Part shown: in pieces, positions 62,276 to 64,000 of the stretch
Numbering within the stretch: position 1 is the stretch's first letter
How the letters are laid out: each line of letters starts with the position of its first letter
Assembly (NCBI RefSeq): GCF_963924675.1
Contig: NC_089235.1
Coordinates: forward strand, 61,934,220-61,998,219
DNA from: Phocoena phocoena
Lineage: Eukaryota; Chordata; Mammalia; Artiodactyla; Phocoenidae
Reading direction: 5' to 3'
DNA: 64,000 nucleotides
Notes under the pieces: generated by a model
Databases searched by the model: none
The model's input: the letters and a program-made list of their open reading frames with translations, nothing else
What the model was told of the DNA's origin: nothing
Made by a program: the position numbers and the translations under genes

Positions 62276-63886
62276 AGCCAAAGCAATATTAAGAAAGAAA
62301 AACGAAGCTGGAGGAATCAGGCTCTGTGACTTCAGGCCACACTTCAAAGCTATAGTCATCAAAACAGTATGGTACTGACACAAAAACAGAAACATAGACC
62401 AGTGGAACAGGATAGAAAGCCCAGAAACAAACCCGTGCACCTATGGTCAATTAATCTATGACAAATGAGGAAAGAATACACAATGGAGAAAAGACAGTCT
62501 CTTCAATAAGTGGTGCTAGAAAAACTGGACAGCTACATGTAAAAGAATGAAATCAGAACATTCTCTAACACCATATACAAAAATAAACTCAAAATGGATT
62601 AAAGACCTAAATGTAAGACTGGATACTATAAAACTCCTAGAAGAAAGCATAGGCAGAACACTCTTTGACATAAATCGTAGCAATATCTTTTTGGATCTGT
62701 CTCCTAGAGTAATGGAAATAAAAACAAAAACAAACAAATGGGACCTAATGAAACTTAAAAGCTTTTGCACAGCAAAGGAAACCATAAACAAAATGAAAAG
62801 ACAACCTACAGATTGGGAGAAAATATCTGCAAACTATGAGACTGACAAGGGATTAAGTTCCAAAATACACAAACAGCTCATACAGCTCAATATCAAAAAA
62901 GTAAACAACCCAATCAAAAAATGGGCAGAAGATCTAAATAGGCACTTCCCCCAAGAAACATACAGATGGCCAACAGGCACATGAAAAGATGCTCAACATC
63001 ACTAATTATTAGAGAAATGTAAATCAAAACTACAATGAGGTATCACTTCACTCCAGTCAGAATGGCCATCATCAAAAAGTCTACAAATAATAAATGCTGG
63101 AGGGTGTGGAGAAAAAGGAACCCTCCTACACTGCTGATAAGAATGTAAATTGGTGCAGCCACTAAGGAATATACTATGAACATTCCTTAGAAAACTAAAA
63201 ATATCAAGTTACCATATGATCCAGCCATCCCACTCCTGGGCATTTATCCGGAGAAAAACATAATTCGAAAAGATACATGCACTCCAATATTCATAGTGGC
63301 ACTATTTAAATACAATAGCCAAGACATGGAAGCAACCTAAATGACCAGTGACAGATGAATGGATAAAGAAGGTGTGGTGTATATATACAATGGAATACTG
63401 TATATATTCAGCCATAAAAAAGAATGAAATGATGCCATTTGCAGCAACATGGATGGACCTAGAGATTATCATACTAAGTGAAGGAGGCCAGACAGAGAAA
63501 GACAAATATCATATGATATTTGTTTATATGTGGAATCTAAAAAAAACAACAACAAATTAACTTACTTACAAAACAGAAATAGACCCACAAAGAAAACAAA
63601 CTTATAGTTACCAAAGGGGAAAAGGGGGGAAGGCATAAATTAGGAGTTTGGGATTAACATATACACACTATTATACATAAAGTAAATAACCGGCAAGGAC
63701 CTACTGTATAGCACAGGGAACTATACTCAATATTTTGTAATAACCTATAAGGGAAAAGAATCTGAAAAAGAATATATATATACATATGTATAACTGAATC
63801 ACTGTGTTGTATATCAGAAACTAACACACTGTAAATCAACTACACTTCAATAAAAAATAATAATATATGTAGCTTACATTTGAAAA
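62276..63886 (+). mobile_element. 5'-truncated L1 in TAF2 intronic sequence
   Basis: Carries the C-terminal part of L1 ORF2, with a 145-codon intact stretch at 62547-62984 ([14 protein letters not shown]), then frameshifted ORF2 end and the 3' UTR to 'ctacacttcaataaaaa'. The duplication aaaagtcttta flanks it at 62265-62275 and 63887-63897. It is antisense to TAF2. The reverse transcriptase domain is absent, so it is not autonomous. Confidence 0.92.
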
Positions 63887-64000
63887 AAAAGTCTTTATGT
63901 CAGATAATATAGAGTCAATGTGTTACAAGAAAAGCAAGTCCTGAGATCTGTCGTTTTTAATGTATTCTTTAAGTTGATAAAGAAACTTTATGAAGTTAAT

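Larger units (their letters stand above)
53090..64000 (-). other. TAF2: TAF2 intronic sequence, partial gene
   Basis: Everything right of the terminal exon should lie within the TAF2 transcription unit, since only the C-terminus is left of it. I searched the minus strand for splice-bounded coding exons and recognised none. One or more small exons could have been missed, because I cannot align to the full protein. The region is AT-rich, with Tigger1, hAT, L2, MIR, CHR and L1 insertions. Unique stretches (about 56.4-57.4, 58.8-62.2 kb) show no clear structure apart from the GC-rich segment near 59.5 kb. Confidence 0.7.

Noticed and set aside
62547..62984. 145-codon open frame resembling a real protein
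   Set aside because: It is the C-terminal part of L1 ORF2 in a truncated insertion, not a host gene.

Overview
The window is mammalian nuclear DNA, almost certainly from a cetacean. The main evidence is eighteen copies of the tRNA-Glu-derived CHR SINE (start 'gggcttccctggtggcgcagtgg', end 'gagaggcccgcgtaccg' plus A-tail), many with intact target-site duplications. The rest of the repeat set fits: artiodactyl-type L1 3' ends, old L1M, L2, MIR, hAT-Charlie, Tigger and MaLR-type LTR relics. I saw no ruminant BovB or Bov-tA. Nothing bacterial, viral-episomal or CRISPR-like is present.

One protein-coding gene is recognisable. The last coding exon of TAF2 (TFIID subunit 2) lies on the minus strand at about 52797-53089. 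It encodes the His-rich, Lys-rich and His-Lys-alternating C-terminal tail and ends in RSPSLSD-stop. Its 3' UTR runs left to about 51405 and holds a sense-oriented CHR SINE and a dinucleotide repeat. From 53090 to the right edge I read TAF2 intron sequence; upstream exons may be there, but I could not identify any.

Left of TAF2, about 47 kb (4.3-51.4 kb) is intergenic and repeat-filled. At 2.9-4.3 kb there is a CpG island that can act as a promoter. In human the gene downstream of TAF2 is ENPP2 (autotaxin), on the same strand, so this island is a candidate far-upstream ENPP2 promoter or first exon. That is inferred from gene order, not read from coding sequence. A 314-codon open frame crosses the island, but its coding status is unproven.

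I found no undescribed multi-gene system. The observations most worth checking are: the lineage-specific SINE in the TAF2 3' UTR; a closely spaced inverted SINE pair in TAF2 intronic sequence; a templated inverted insertion inside an L1; a diverged 120-bp direct duplication of unknown family; a GC-rich exon-like segment antisense to TAF2; and the island-spanning open frame.
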